DNA of 64,000 nucleotides from Shewanella frigidimarina (GCF_003797125.1 NZ_RKKE01000010.1:1-64000), one strand, 5' to 3'; numbered from the stretch's first letter, positions 25,883 to 34,993 are shown. A program made the numbers and translations. The notes: generated by a model not told the origin, from the letters alone.

Positions 25883-26677
25883 TTAATGATCTTCATGCGC
25901 CATGCTTAAATAAACAATGGTCAACATCATGAAAATAAATGCTTGTAAAGTAATAACTAAAATATGGAAAATTAACCAACCTAGTTGTAATCCTACACCT
26001 AGAGCAGATAACGCCACGTTAGAACCGTACATCAATGCAATAAGGATAAATATCAACTCACCAGCGTACAAGTTACCAAATAGTCGAAGAGCCAATGAAA
26101 TCGGCTTCGCAACTAGAGTTACTGTTTCTAATAATAAGTTGACGGGTATCATTGCCCAATGGTTAAAAGGCTGAAATGTTAGTTCTTTAACAAAACCTGA
26201 AACACCTTTGACTTTAATGCTGTAATAAATAATCAGCACAAACACACCAAGAGCTAAGCTGAAGGTAATGTTAACGTCTGTAGTCGGAACAACTTTTAGG
26301 TATGGAACACCAGCTAATAAAGCCAATGAAGGTAACCAATCGACTGGGATCATATCCATGAAGTTCATCATGAAAATCCAGACGAAAATTGTCAGAGCTA
26401 AAGGCGCAATAACAGGATTGCGGCCGTGAAAAGTTTCTTTCACACTGCTATCAACGAACTCAACAATGATCTCGACAAAACATTGAAATTTGCCAGGAAC
26501 GCCTGTGGTCGCTTTTTTGCCGGCACGGTAAAACAGCCATAAGAACAACATTCCAAGCCCAACCGAAAAGAGCAACGAATCAATGTTCCAAGTCCAAAAT
26601 CCTTCACCAACGGTTAAATTGGTAAGGTGATGTTGGATATAGCTCTGCTGTGTCATTTCTTCACCAGTTGCAGACAT
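25883..26677 (-). CDS. atpB: ATP synthase Fo subunit a
   Basis: Subunit a provides the two half-channels for protons next to the c-ring. The 264-residue membrane protein contains the essential arginine in the helix KPISLALRLFGNLYAGELI (about residues 190-208), and the histidine- and acid-containing final region (VYLSMAHEDH). Five or so membrane helices are apparent. Length is close to E. coli AtpB (271). It follows atpI by 12 bp and precedes atpE by 65 bp. Confidence 0.97.
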   Translation of the reverse strand: MSATGEEMTQQSYIQHHLTNLTVGEGFWTWNIDSLLFSVGLGMLFLWLFYRAGKKATTGVPGKFQCFVEIIVEFVDSSVKETFHGRNPVIAPLALTIFVWIFMMNFMDMIPVDWLPSLALLAGVPYLKVVPTTDVNITFSLALGVFVLIIYYSIKVKGVSGFVKELTFQPFNHWAMIPVNLLLETVTLVAKPISLALRLFGNLYAGELIFILIALMYGSNVALSALGVGLQLGWLIFHILVITLQAFIFMMLTIVYLSMAHEDH

Positions 26678-26689
26678 GATTCATCCCAC

Positions 26690-27079
26690 TTAACTTTGCT
26701 TGAAATATAAAGGTGCTATCCAATGTACAACTAACACTAATGAGTAACAGGTAAAAAGCGGCATAAATCCAACTTTTAGATTGATAAACACTAACGAAAA
26801 TAATGCAATGGTTAATAGCATCTTTACCGCTTCCCCCCAGTAAAAGCTTTTAATCACTTTTGCTGCTGAGCTTGCTCCACTATGTGAGAAAGCTAGGGTT
26901 GCGAATACAAAATTAGGAAGTACAGCAATTACGCCACCTGCAAGTGCAGATAGGCCATACTGTGCTCCCCACATAACGAAAAATAGTGTTGAAATAATAC
27001 TCGCGACTGCCGCTTGTACCAGCACTAATTTATAGGCTGCTAACCTGCCACGACGCGCTAAAACATTACCCAACTTCAT
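26690..27079 (-). CDS. atpI: ATP synthase accessory protein AtpI
   Basis: AtpI assists assembly or stability of the c-ring and is the usual first gene of the operon. The 129-residue protein has four predicted membrane helices (about residues 17-35, 38-58, 72-95 and 97-118), with GGVIAVLPNFVFATLAF and the conserved YWGEAVKMLLT region. It is 12 bp upstream of atpB, so the operon promoter should lie in 27080-27298, between here and parB. I could not pick a clear promoter there. Confidence 0.9.
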   Translation of the reverse strand: MKLGNVLARRGRLAAYKLVLVQAAVASIISTLFFVMWGAQYGLSALAGGVIAVLPNFVFATLAFSHSGASSAAKVIKSFYWGEAVKMLLTIALFSLVFINLKVGFMPLFTCYSLVLVVHWIAPLYFKQS

Positions 27080-27298
27080 ATCTCCGCATTATTGCCTTTC
27101 GCGATCCTAATGTTAAATTTAATATATTAAACTAGCCTTAAGATTCAAAAAGCCTGCAAAGTATACCTTTTCGCGCTTTGTTTGCAACTTTGATGATAGT
27201 AAAACAACGATTTTACGCACGATTCAGCGCTAAATAATCAAAAACTAAAATTAGACCTATGTCACAAACTTACTAATGAAATTGGTTTGTTCCACATT

Positions 27299-28180
27299 TT
27301 AGCGAATTTTACTTAAAATTCCGTCTAATTCAGCGAGATTCTGGTAATTTATTACAATTTTGCCTTTACCTTTACTACCATGATTGATAGCAACCTTGGC
27401 ACCGAGTCTTTCAATTAACTCTTGTTCTAAACGACTAACATCATGATCTTTAGCTGGTGTTTCGGCGTCTTTAGCCGGATTTAGGGCTTTATTAACTAAT
27501 CGTTCAGTTTCTCGAACAGTCATTTCTTTTGAGGCTACTAATCGAGCTAAATTTGTCTGTTCATCGCCTTCTACCGCCAATAAAGCACGGGCATGGCCCA
27601 TGTCGATATCACCGTTTTCTAACAAACGTTTAACAGGTTCATTAAGGCTATTTAAACGCAATAAATTAGACACACTAACACGAGATTTACCAACGGCATC
27701 AGCCACTTGTTGATGTGTTAATTCAAATTCTTCTAATAATCGCTGTAAGGCAATGGCTTCTTCCATTGCATTTAAATCTTCTCGCTGAATATTCTCAATT
27801 AGCGCGATAGCGACTGCAGCGTCATCAGCCACTTGCTTTACAATACACGGGACTTTATCAAGTTTAGCGAGTTGAGCAGCACGCCAACGACGTTCACCGG
27901 CAATAATTTCATAATTAGTTGCAGAAATTTTACGTATAACAATAGGTTGTATAACACCTTGAGCACGAATTGATTCTGCTAGCTCTTCTAGTGCTTCCGG
28001 CGACATATCTTTACGTGGTTGATACTTACCTGGTTGCAACAAATCAAGATCAAGGTGAAGTAAGTCATTTAACGATGCTGATTGCGGCTCTTCTGCTTGA
28101 TCATTTTTACGACTAGCAGTATTACTGTGGCTTAACAAGGCATCCAAGCCTTTACCTAAACCGCGTTTTTTTAAGGTCAT
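27299..28180 (-). CDS. parB: Chromosome-partitioning protein ParB
   Basis: ParB binds parS, loads as a CTP-dependent sliding clamp and guides origin segregation with ParA. The 293-residue protein shows the N-terminal CTP-binding core with GERRWRAAQLAKLDKVPCIV (about residues 95-114). The parS-binding helix-turn-helix LTHQQVADAVGKSRVSVSNLLRL lies at about residues 154-176, followed by the C-terminal dimerisation domain. It begins MTLKKRGLGKGLDALLS, the usual ParA-contact region. It is 9 bp downstream of parA and convergent with nothing; the atp operon follows. Several parS-like sites are found elsewhere in this window. Confidence 0.97.
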   Translation of the reverse strand: MTLKKRGLGKGLDALLSHSNTASRKNDQAEEPQSASLNDLLHLDLDLLQPGKYQPRKDMSPEALEELAESIRAQGVIQPIVIRKISATNYEIIAGERRWRAAQLAKLDKVPCIVKQVADDAAVAIALIENIQREDLNAMEEAIALQRLLEEFELTHQQVADAVGKSRVSVSNLLRLNSLNEPVKRLLENGDIDMGHARALLAVEGDEQTNLARLVASKEMTVRETERLVNKALNPAKDAETPAKDHDVSRLEQELIERLGAKVAINHGSKGKGKIVINYQNLAELDGILSKIR

Positions 28181-28189
28181 TTTTGTATC

Positions 28190-28978
28190 CTACGCTTGTT
28201 TGGGTTGAGTTTGCTGTTCTGCACGACGGATTATTTCACCTGCTAGGGCTAAATAGGCTTTAGCTCCAGCACTTGATTTGTCGTAATACATGGCAGGTGC
28301 ACCAAAACTAGGTGCTTCAGCTAAACGAACATTTCGCGGTATGACAGTGCGATACACTTTCTCACCAAAATGCTGTTTGAGTTGGTCTGATACATCATTA
28401 GATAAACGATTACGCGGATCATACATAGTCCGCAAAATGCCTTCTATGCTTAATGTAGGGTTAACCATGGCGCCTAGCTTGGTAATGGTGTCTATTAACG
28501 CAGTTAAGCCTTCTAGGGCATAATATTCACATTGCATTGGCACAAGCACTGAATCAGCAGCAGACATGGCATTTACAGTTAACATATTGAGTGATGGAGG
28601 GCAGTCGATAAAGATAAAGTCATAATCATCTTTGATCGGTGCTAATGCATTGCGTAAACGGATCTCACGCGCATAAAATTCCATTAATTTAATTTCAGCA
28701 GCAGTGACATCACCATTACCCGCGACCAAATCATATTTACCAATGGTATTTTTAATCACTATTTCGGCAAAGGGTTTTTCTTCGACTAATAATTCATAAG
28801 CGGTGTTTTCGACTTCATATTTATCGACACCACTGCCCATGGTCGCATTACCTTGAGGATCTAAATCGATCAACAACACTTTACGCTTTGTGGCGGCAAG
28901 TGATGCGGCTAAATTAACGCAAGTAGTTGTTTTTCCAACGCCACCTTTTTGGTTGGCTACGGCAATGATTTTACCCAC
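28190..28978 (-). CDS. parA: Chromosome-partitioning ATPase ParA (Soj)
   Basis: ParA is a DNA-binding ATPase whose gradient pulls ParB-parS complexes. The 262-residue protein begins MGKIIAVANQKGGVGKTTTC, with the deviant Walker A motif (signature lysine K11 and catalytic K16). The Walker B region FIFIDCPPSLNMLTVNA and PRNVRLAEAPSFGAP near residues 208-222 are also present. It forms an operon with parB and lies downstream of rsmG and mnmG, the order conserved in many gammaproteobacteria near oriC. Confidence 0.97.
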   Translation of the reverse strand: MGKIIAVANQKGGVGKTTTCVNLAASLAATKRKVLLIDLDPQGNATMGSGVDKYEVENTAYELLVEEKPFAEIVIKNTIGKYDLVAGNGDVTAAEIKLMEFYAREIRLRNALAPIKDDYDFIFIDCPPSLNMLTVNAMSAADSVLVPMQCEYYALEGLTALIDTITKLGAMVNPTLSIEGILRTMYDPRNRLSNDVSDQLKQHFGEKVYRTVIPRNVRLAEAPSFGAPAMYYDKSSAGAKAYLALAGEIIRRAEQQTQPKQA

Positions 28979-29040
28979 AATGTCATCCTGTCTTAAAGTT
29001 ATTGATGTCCGGTTAGCTTAATTAGCGAAAGAAATGCGAG

Positions 29041-29661
29041 TTATTGCTTAGCAATTTTTAATAAATGTCGCTGTTCATCTAACATTGGTACATGCAATAC
29101 AATGGTTTCTACCAACGAAAATCCTGTTGGCATCTCTTGTAATTCTTGCTGATTTAACTGGCCTTTTAATGCATAAAAAGTGCCTTTCTCGGTCGGTAAA
29201 TGATGACACCAACTGAGCATATCTTGAATTGATGCAAATGCTCGGCTTAACACACCATCAAATTTAATCTCTGGGATATAAGCTTCAACTCGACTTTCTA
29301 CCGAAGTAATATTATTGATTTTTAATTCAAACTGAACCTGTTTTTGAAAACGGATTCGTTTACCTAAACTATCTAGCAATACAAACTGCTTATCTGGATT
29401 CATAATCGCTAATGGGATCCCTGGTAAACCGGGGCCAGTTCCTACATCGATAAAACGTTGTCCTTCAAGATAAGGAGAAACGGTCAAACTGTCCATAACA
29501 TGACGGATTAACATTTGCTCAGGATCGCGAACAGCGGTGAGATTATAAGCCTTATTCCATTTATCAAGCATTTCAACAAAACCTATTAATTGTTTTTGTT
29601 GTAATTCAGTGGCCGACATATTCATTTCAGCTAAATAGGTTTTAAGTTGGGCAGATAACAC
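29041..29661 (-). CDS. rsmG: 16S rRNA (guanine-527-N7)-methyltransferase RsmG
   Basis: RsmG (GidB) methylates G527 of 16S rRNA. I choose the GTG at 29661, giving about 206 residues starting MLSAQLKTYL. GAGG lies 6 bases before it, the length fits E. coli RsmG (207), and the longer ATG at 29682 has no ribosome binding site. Visible motifs are LDKWNKAYNLTAVRDPEQML, the SAM-binding FIDVGTGPGLPGIPLAI (about residues 66-82 of the shorter form) and VLSRAFASIQDML. It lies between mnmG and parA. Confidence 0.93.
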   Translation of the reverse strand: MLSAQLKTYLAEMNMSATELQQKQLIGFVEMLDKWNKAYNLTAVRDPEQMLIRHVMDSLTVSPYLEGQRFIDVGTGPGLPGIPLAIMNPDKQFVLLDSLGKRIRFQKQVQFELKINNITSVESRVEAYIPEIKFDGVLSRAFASIQDMLSWCHHLPTEKGTFYALKGQLNQQELQEMPTGFSLVETIVLHVPMLDEQRHLLKIAKQ

Positions 29662-29720
29662 AGAAAGCCTCGTAGGTTGCATGATAAAGACGGCAGTTAT
29701 TATGAAGCCGTAAAAGCACT

Positions 29721-29744
29721 AAGGGAAGCCTTATGGCTTCCCTT
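29721..29744 (-). terminator. Hairpin between mnmG and rsmG
   Basis: A perfect 10-bp stem AAGGGAAGCC / GGCTTCCCTT with a 4-base loop lies between the mnmG stop and the rsmG start. The T run after it is poor on either strand. It may be an attenuator or an RNA-processing hairpin and not a full terminator. Confidence 0.55.
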
Positions 29745-29773
29745 GTGGTATTGAGTTGTAAAAATAACTAGAT

Positions 29774-31663
29774 TTATGCGATTTTTCGCAATAAACCTCG
29801 TTTTTTCAAATGTACTAGCAAAATTGAGATAGCTGCAGGGGTAATACCTGAGATCCGTGATGCTTGTCCAACAGTGTCAGGTTTATGATTATTTAGTTTT
29901 GCGATCACTTCATTTGATAAACCTGGAACTTCCTGATAATCCAGATCAAGGGGCAATAATGAATTTTCATGACGGATCGCTTTATCAATTTCATCTTGCT
30001 GACGTTGAATATAACCAGAGTACTTAACTTGAATTTGCACTTGTTCAGCAGCTTGCTGATCATCAAGTCCAGGGCCAAAACCTTCTAATGACATTAGCTT
30101 TGCATAATTCATTTCAGGACGGCGTAGCAAATCTTCAAATGATGCTTCACGTGAAATAGGGGTGTTTAATTGTGGATTAAGTACACCTAATAAAGCAGAA
30201 TTTGGGTGGACCCATTGACTGCGTAAGCGCTGAAGTTCTAATTCGATCGATTCTCTTTTGGCAATAAATGATTCCCAGCGTTTATCATCAACTAAGCCTA
30301 ATTCACGGCCTTTCTCAGTTAATCGTAAATCGGCATTATCTTCACGTAGTAATAAACGGTATTCCGCACGACTGGTAAACATACGGTACGGTTCTTTTGT
30401 ACCTAAGGTTGATAAGTCGTCAACTAAAACGCCTAAATAAGCTTCATCACGACGTGGGCACCAGGCCGTTTTTCCTTGAACTTGCAGTGATGCATTCATT
30501 CCAGCAAGTAAACCTTGAGCTCCGGCTTCTTCGTAACCAGTAGTACCGTTAATTTGGCCGGCGAAATAGAGTCCTTCGATGGCTTTAGTTTCTAATGAGT
30601 TCTTAAGATCGCGTGGATCAAAATAATCATATTCAATAGCATAGCCAGGACGCATAATTTCGGCGTTTTCCATGCCTTTAATTGAGCGGACTAAATTTAA
30701 TTGAACATCAAACGGTAAACTGGTTGAGATACCATTTGGATAAATTTCATTAGTACTTAGTCCTTCAGGTTCAATAAATATCTGATGTGACGACTTGTCT
30801 GCAAAACGATGGATTTTATCTTCGATAGACGGGCAATAACGTGGTCCGATCCCTTCTATAACGCCTGAGTACATTGGGCTACGATCTAGTCCTCCACGAA
30901 TAATGTCGTGGGTTTTCTCGTTGGTATGAGTGATAAAACATGAAACCTGTCTTGGATGCTGACTAACATCACCAATAAATGACATTACTGGAAGTGGTGT
31001 GTCACCTTTTTGTTCGGTCATTTGTGTAAAATCAATGGTATTAGCATCAATACGTGGAGGTGTACCGGTTTTTAAACGGCCAACACGGATATTTAATTCA
31101 CGTAAACGATTCGCTAATGCAATTGCTGGTGGATCGCCTGCACGGCCACCACTGTAATTTTGCATACCAATATGGATTTTACCGCTTAAGAATGTACCCG
31201 TTGTTAATACAATTGCAGGTGCTTCGAAAGCTAAACCCATTTGTGTTACTACACCAATAACTTTATCGTTTTCAACAACTAGGTCATCAACAGCCTGTTG
31301 GAAAATACGTAAATTAGGTTGGTTTTGTAAAATATGCTGGATTTTTTGACGATATAGCGCTCTGTCTGCTTGTGCACGTGTTGCACGAACGGCAGGGCCT
31401 TTGCTTGAATTTAATGTTCTAAATTGAATACCGGCAAAGTCAGTGGCAGTTGCCATTGCACCACCTAAGGCATCAATTTCTTTTACCAAATGGCCTTTAC
31501 CAATCCCGCCAATAGCAGGATTACAAGACATTTGGCCAAGTGTGTCGATGTTATGGGTCAACAATAATGTTTTTGAGCCCATTCTTGCAGCTGCAAGTGC
31601 TGCTTCAGTTCCGGCATGACCACCACCAACAACAATTACATCAAACCGTTCATGAAAATGCAT
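29774..31663 (-). CDS. mnmG: tRNA uridine-34 modification protein MnmG (GidA)
   Basis: MnmG works with MnmE to install carboxymethylaminomethyl groups on wobble U34 of tRNA. The 629-residue FAD protein has the dinucleotide-binding GGGHAGTEAALAAARMG (about residues 12-28), the MnmG segment NPAIGGIGKGHLVKEIDALGG and the C-terminal domain ending in KRGLLRKIA. Length equals the E. coli protein. It is the left neighbour of oriC, transcribed away from it, as in E. coli. A partial parS-like match lies within it at 30143. Confidence 0.98.
   Translation of the reverse strand: MHFHERFDVIVVGGGHAGTEAALAAARMGSKTLLLTHNIDTLGQMSCNPAIGGIGKGHLVKEIDALGGAMATATDFAGIQFRTLNSSKGPAVRATRAQADRALYRQKIQHILQNQPNLRIFQQAVDDLVVENDKVIGVVTQMGLAFEAPAIVLTTGTFLSGKIHIGMQNYSGGRAGDPPAIALANRLRELNIRVGRLKTGTPPRIDANTIDFTQMTEQKGDTPLPVMSFIGDVSQHPRQVSCFITHTNEKTHDIIRGGLDRSPMYSGVIEGIGPRYCPSIEDKIHRFADKSSHQIFIEPEGLSTNEIYPNGISTSLPFDVQLNLVRSIKGMENAEIMRPGYAIEYDYFDPRDLKNSLETKAIEGLYFAGQINGTTGYEEAGAQGLLAGMNASLQVQGKTAWCPRRDEAYLGVLVDDLSTLGTKEPYRMFTSRAEYRLLLREDNADLRLTEKGRELGLVDDKRWESFIAKRESIELELQRLRSQWVHPNSALLGVLNPQLNTPISREASFEDLLRRPEMNYAKLMSLEGFGPGLDDQQAAEQVQIQVKYSGYIQRQQDEIDKAIRHENSLLPLDLDYQEVPGLSNEVIAKLNNHKPDTVGQASRISGITPAAISILLVHLKKRGLLRKIA
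30143..30158 (+). promoter_or_regulatory. Weak parS-like site in mnmG
   Basis: TGCTTCACGTGAAATA agrees with TGTTTCACGTGAAACA at 14 of 16 positions, with an intact CACGTG centre. The two mismatches fall in the outer arms. It could be chance inside coding sequence; ParB binding would likely be weaker than at the three full sites. Confidence 0.35.
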
Positions 31664-31793
31664 TATCTGACCTTTGATAGCTAAGAAAGTTAAATTCGAA
31701 TTTAATCTGTTTTCGATTGGATCATTTTAGCACTTGCTTGTCTGAACGTGAACGATCATTTTTCACTGATTGATCAAGATGCGGTTTGCTTAA

Positions 31794-31847
31794 TAGATCT
31801 TAAGATCTTTATATAGATCTTTTTATTATGTTTATTATTAGGATCGG
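31794..31847. promoter_or_regulatory. oriC DNA-unwinding element with GATCT repeats
   Basis: Three AT-rich repeats start with GATCT at 31796, 31804 and 31816 (the last reads GATCTTTTTATTA, the E. coli 13-mer pattern GATCTNTTNTTTT). They end in TTATTAGGATCG, very like the end of the E. coli 13-mer block. This is where the strands should first open. Confidence 0.85.
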
Positions 31848-31854
31848 AATTTTC

Positions 31855-31863
31855 TGTTGATAA
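31855..31863 (-). promoter_or_regulatory. DnaA box (one mismatch), R1 position
   Basis: TTATCAACA on the minus strand differs at one position from TTATCCACA. It directly follows the unwinding element, as R1 does in E. coli. Confidence 0.6.
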
Positions 31864-31958
31864 CTTTTATTTCTTTTTAAAATCAATATGTAAAGTCAAA
31901 ACTAACCTGTGATCTGATCGCGATCAAACTCAAGATAACATGGGGATAGATCGGGTAG

Positions 31959-31967
31959 TTATCCACA
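31959..31967 (+). promoter_or_regulatory. DnaA box, perfect
   Basis: TTATCCACA on the plus strand, exact consensus, inside oriC. Confidence 0.88.
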
Positions 31968-32031
31968 AGGGTGATCATTGAGCAGATCGGACTGTGAATA
32001 GTACAGAGTTATGATCGCTAAAAATAATAGC

Positions 32032-32040
32032 TTATCCACA
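32032..32040 (+). promoter_or_regulatory. DnaA box, perfect
   Basis: TTATCCACA on the plus strand, exact consensus, in the mioC-proximal part of oriC. Confidence 0.88.
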
Positions 32041-32064
32041 AACTTATACTAATAAATAATATAT

Positions 32065-32073
32065 TGTGGATAA
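32065..32073 (-). promoter_or_regulatory. DnaA box, perfect
   Basis: TTATCCACA on the minus strand, facing the box at 32032 across a short AT-rich spacer. Confidence 0.88.
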
Positions 32074-32134
32074 GTATGATCTAATCTGTGAGTTGATCAG
32101 GATTTATTCAGGATATGATCGGATCTATATAGGC

Positions 32135-32575
32135 TTAGATAAGATGCTGCCATTGCAATAACCACGCTAGAGCAGGTTCTTCAGGTATTGGATCTCGTTG
32201 CACGTCTATTTGGATCTTATCCACAATAGCGTTAGATCCATTCTGTAAAAGTAGTGAGGTTATTTTTTCAGGTCCTTGGCAGAAAGTATCGTAACTAGAG
32301 TCGCCAATTGCACATAAAGCGAACTTGATATGGTTAAGATCGGGCATTTCGATCATTAATTGCTTATGAAACGGAACTATATTGTCGGGAAGATCGCCTG
32401 CTCCATGAGTAGAACATACAAGGATCCACACTGGAAAATCTGCTAATTCATCTATATTAGGCTCAATAAAGACCTCTGTTTGATGGTTTAACTCAGCAAG
32501 TTGAGCCGCCATTTCATCGGCAACATATTCTGAACCGCCTAATGTTGTGCCTACTAATAATGCTACTTTTGCCAT
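32135..32575 (-). CDS. mioC: Flavodoxin-like protein MioC
   Basis: MioC is a small FMN flavodoxin next to oriC, reported in E. coli to support biotin synthase activity. The 146-residue protein has the FMN phosphate-binding TTLGGSEYVADEMA (about residues 9-22), STHGAGDLPDN (about 54-64) and CAIGDSSYDTFC, all matching MioC. Transcription runs leftward into oriC. The gene contains seven GATC sites and a perfect DnaA box at 32217, so the origin-like sequence bias extends into coding DNA. Confidence 0.94.
   Translation of the reverse strand: MAKVALLVGTTLGGSEYVADEMAAQLAELNHQTEVFIEPNIDELADFPVWILVCSTHGAGDLPDNIVPFHKQLMIEMPDLNHIKFALCAIGDSSYDTFCQGPEKITSLLLQNGSNAIVDKIQIDVQRDPIPEEPALAWLLQWQHLI
32217..32225 (+). 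promoter_or_regulatory. DnaA box inside mioC
   Basis: An exact TTATCCACA lies within the C-terminal part of mioC, overlapping a GATC at 32213. It may add to DnaA binding near oriC or act on mioC transcription. Confidence 0.7.
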
Positions 32576-32801
32576 CTTGACTCCAAATTATCTGTATATT
32601 TCATTATTGCATACCTGTTTTGATCGCTGTGGGGCGATGCATTTGGCTATTTTACTCGTTCAATTGCGATTAATGTTGGCTTATTTGTGTTTATAAAGGG
32701 GAATAACGGTGTAAATAAGTGTGCTTTAGGCGTTTTTAAGTGCTTTTATTTAGGCTTTTTTTGTTGGTTAACATGAGTTTTTAATGTTTTTAGCATAAAA
32801 A

Positions 32802-32823
32802 AACGAGCCTTATAAGGCTCGTT
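32802..32823 (-). terminator. Terminator of the formaldehyde-detoxification genes
   Basis: AACGAGCCTTA / TAAGGCTCGTT is a perfect 22-bp palindrome followed on the minus strand by a run of T. It is 36 bases beyond the stop of the S-formylglutathione hydrolase gene. Confidence 0.88.
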
Positions 32824-32858
32824 GATATGGGGTTAATACTGCAGTATTACTTGGATAA

Positions 32859-33704
32859 CTAACTTAATGACAAATACTTTGCATGAAAACGCAGATGGTC
32901 TTCAATAAATGTCGCGATAAAATAATAGCTGTGGTCATAACCAGGCTGCATTCTTAGCTCAAGCGGATAACCTTTGTCTTTTGCTACTTTGACTAAGTCT
33001 TGTGGCTTTAATTGCTCGTTCAAAAAATTGTCATTACTGCCTTGGTCCACCAGCGCGGGCACAAATTGTTGGCTATTGGCCATTAACTCGCAGCTATCGT
33101 ATTGTTTCCATTGTTGCTGGTCATCACCTAAGTAACCGCGGAATGCTTTGATGCCCCATGGGCTGTCCATTGGATGACAAATAGGACTGAATGCAGACAA
33201 GCTTTTATATTTATTAGGATTTTTTAATCCGATAGTTAACGCGCCATGTCCACCCATTGAGTGACCGCTAATACTACGTTGTTCTGTTACCGGAAAATGA
33301 GCTTCAATCAATGCAGGCAATTCGTTTACCACGTAATCATACATTTGGTAATGCTGACTAAATGGTGGTTTAGTGGCATTTAGATAAAAGCCTGCGCCTA
33401 AACCAAAGTCATAAGCGCTGTCTGCATCATCTGCGACATTTTCACCTCGTGGGCTGGTATCGGGTGCGACAATAGCCATGCCTAATTCGGCTGCTATGCG
33501 CTGTGCACCTGCTTTTTGCATAAAGTTTTCATCAGTACATGTAAGCCCTGACAACCAGTATAAAACCGGTACTTTTTGGGTTTCGGCTTGTGGTGGTAAG
33601 TAAATAGCAAACCGCATGGTGCAATTTAGCGCACTTGATTGATGACTGTATTGTTTATGCCAACCACCAAATGCTTTGGTACTGCTGATACTTTCAATGG
33701 TCAT
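32859..33704 (-). CDS. fghA: S-formylglutathione hydrolase
   Basis: This esterase hydrolyses S-formylglutathione to formate and glutathione, the second step of glutathione-dependent formaldehyde detoxification. The 281-residue alpha/beta hydrolase has the nucleophile elbow GHSMGGHGAL (serine near residue 149), YWLSGLTCTDENFMQKAG near the start and GYDHSYYFI with the catalytic His near the end. It follows the matching dehydrogenase gene by 73 bp, so both are probably co-transcribed. FrmB/YeiG naming is also used for this family. Confidence 0.95.
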   Translation of the reverse strand: MTIESISSTKAFGGWHKQYSHQSSALNCTMRFAIYLPPQAETQKVPVLYWLSGLTCTDENFMQKAGAQRIAAELGMAIVAPDTSPRGENVADDADSAYDFGLGAGFYLNATKPPFSQHYQMYDYVVNELPALIEAHFPVTEQRSISGHSMGGHGALTIGLKNPNKYKSLSAFSPICHPMDSPWGIKAFRGYLGDDQQQWKQYDSCELMANSQQFVPALVDQGSNDNFLNEQLKPQDLVKVAKDKGYPLELRMQPGYDHSYYFIATFIEDHLRFHAKYLSLS

Positions 33705-33777
33705 TATGTGTCCTTATTTGTCAGACCGCAGTTAAGTTGTTTAACGCTTAACTGCGTCTGTCATGATAAATTAAGCG

Positions 33778-34908
33778 TTACTTGGCAAAGTGGATCACGC
33801 TGCGAATACTTTCACCTTTGTGCATTAAATCAAATGCATCATTAATACCTTCAATACCCATGGTGTGAGTTATAAAGTGGTCAAGTTTAAATTCGCCAGC
33901 TAAGTATTGCTCAACAATACCCGGTAATTCACTGCGTCCTTTAACGCCACCAAATGCACTGCCGCGCCATACGCGACCAGTGACTAACTGGAATGGACGG
34001 GTTGATATTTCTTGGCCTGCACCGGCTACACCAATAATGACTGACTCCCCCCAACCTTTATGACAACACTCTAATGCACTGCGCATAACATTGACGTTAC
34101 CAATACATTCAAACGAGAAATCGACACCACCATCGGTCATTTCTACAATCACTTCTTGAATCGGCTTATCAAAGTTTTTAGGATTAATGCAATCGGTTGC
34201 ACCTAATTTTTTGGCAAGTTCGAATTTAGATTCATTAAGGTCAATACCAATAATTCGGCTGGCGCCAGCCATGGTGGCACCAATAATTGCTGATAGACCG
34301 ATACCGCCTAAACCAAAAATAGCGACAGTATCACCTTTTTGAACTTTAGCTGTTTTCAATACAGCGCCCATGCCGGTGGTCACACCACAACCTAATAAAC
34401 ATACTTCTTCTAATGGCGCATCTTTACTGACTTTGGCTAATGATATTTCCGGTAATACTGTGTACTCAGAAAATGTTGAACAACCCATGTAGTGAAAAAT
34501 TGGCTCACCATCTTTAAAGAAACGCGTGGTGCCGTCTGGCATTAATCCTTTGCCTTGAGTTTCACGTACTGCGCTGCAAAGATTGGTTTTACCAGAAGTA
34601 CAGAATTTACATACTCCACATTCTGCTGTGTATAACGGAATAACATGATCGCCGACTTGTACGCTAGTAACGCCTTCACCGACCATGTGAACAATACCAC
34701 CACCTTCATGACCAAGAATCGCCGGGAATACCCCTTCAGGATCATCACCTGAAAGCGTGAAAGCATCGGTATGACAAACGCCAGATGCCACAATACGTAC
34801 CATGACTTCACCCGCTTTTGGGTACATGACGTCGACTTCTTCTACCGATAGTGGCTGGCCAGGTCCCCAAGCAATAGCTGCTTTTGATTTAATAAATTGT
34901 GCTGACAT
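33778..34908 (-). CDS. frmA: S-(hydroxymethyl)glutathione dehydrogenase (class III alcohol dehydrogenase)
   Basis: This enzyme oxidises S-hydroxymethylglutathione, formed from formaldehyde and glutathione, to S-formylglutathione using NAD. The ATG at 34908 gives 376 residues starting MSAQFIKSKAAIAW and has AAGGAA 7 bases upstream; a longer frame from 34926 is not needed. Zinc-binding features are the catalytic C45 (CHTDAF), GHEGGG and the structural cluster CGVCKFCTSGKTNLC. FGLGGIGLSAI is the NAD-binding loop. It is divergent from a LysR-type regulator that probably controls it. Confidence 0.96.
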   Translation of the reverse strand: MSAQFIKSKAAIAWGPGQPLSVEEVDVMYPKAGEVMVRIVASGVCHTDAFTLSGDDPEGVFPAILGHEGGGIVHMVGEGVTSVQVGDHVIPLYTAECGVCKFCTSGKTNLCSAVRETQGKGLMPDGTTRFFKDGEPIFHYMGCSTFSEYTVLPEISLAKVSKDAPLEEVCLLGCGVTTGMGAVLKTAKVQKGDTVAIFGLGGIGLSAIIGATMAGASRIIGIDLNESKFELAKKLGATDCINPKNFDKPIQEVIVEMTDGGVDFSFECIGNVNVMRSALECCHKGWGESVIIGVAGAGQEISTRPFQLVTGRVWRGSAFGGVKGRSELPGIVEQYLAGEFKLDHFITHTMGIEGINDAFDLMHKGESIRSVIHFAK

Positions 34909-34993
34909 AAATGATTTCCTTAACATTAACGACCATGGTCAACATGGTTAAGAGGTATGGCTACAGTGTAGTGTATTTAGTCATTGTATTTGT

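Larger units (their letters stand above)
31700..32134. other. Chromosomal replication origin oriC
   Basis: The mnmG-mioC gap has the hallmarks of the E. coli-type origin. I count 18 GATC (Dam/SeqA) sites between 31720 and 32125, where one to two would be expected by chance. There are three perfect DnaA boxes, degenerate ones, and an AT-rich element with GATCT repeats on the mnmG side. mioC transcription points into it and mnmG transcription leaves it, as in E. coli. A candidate IHF site AATCAATATGTAA is at 31881-31893. Individual elements are listed separately. Confidence 0.95.
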
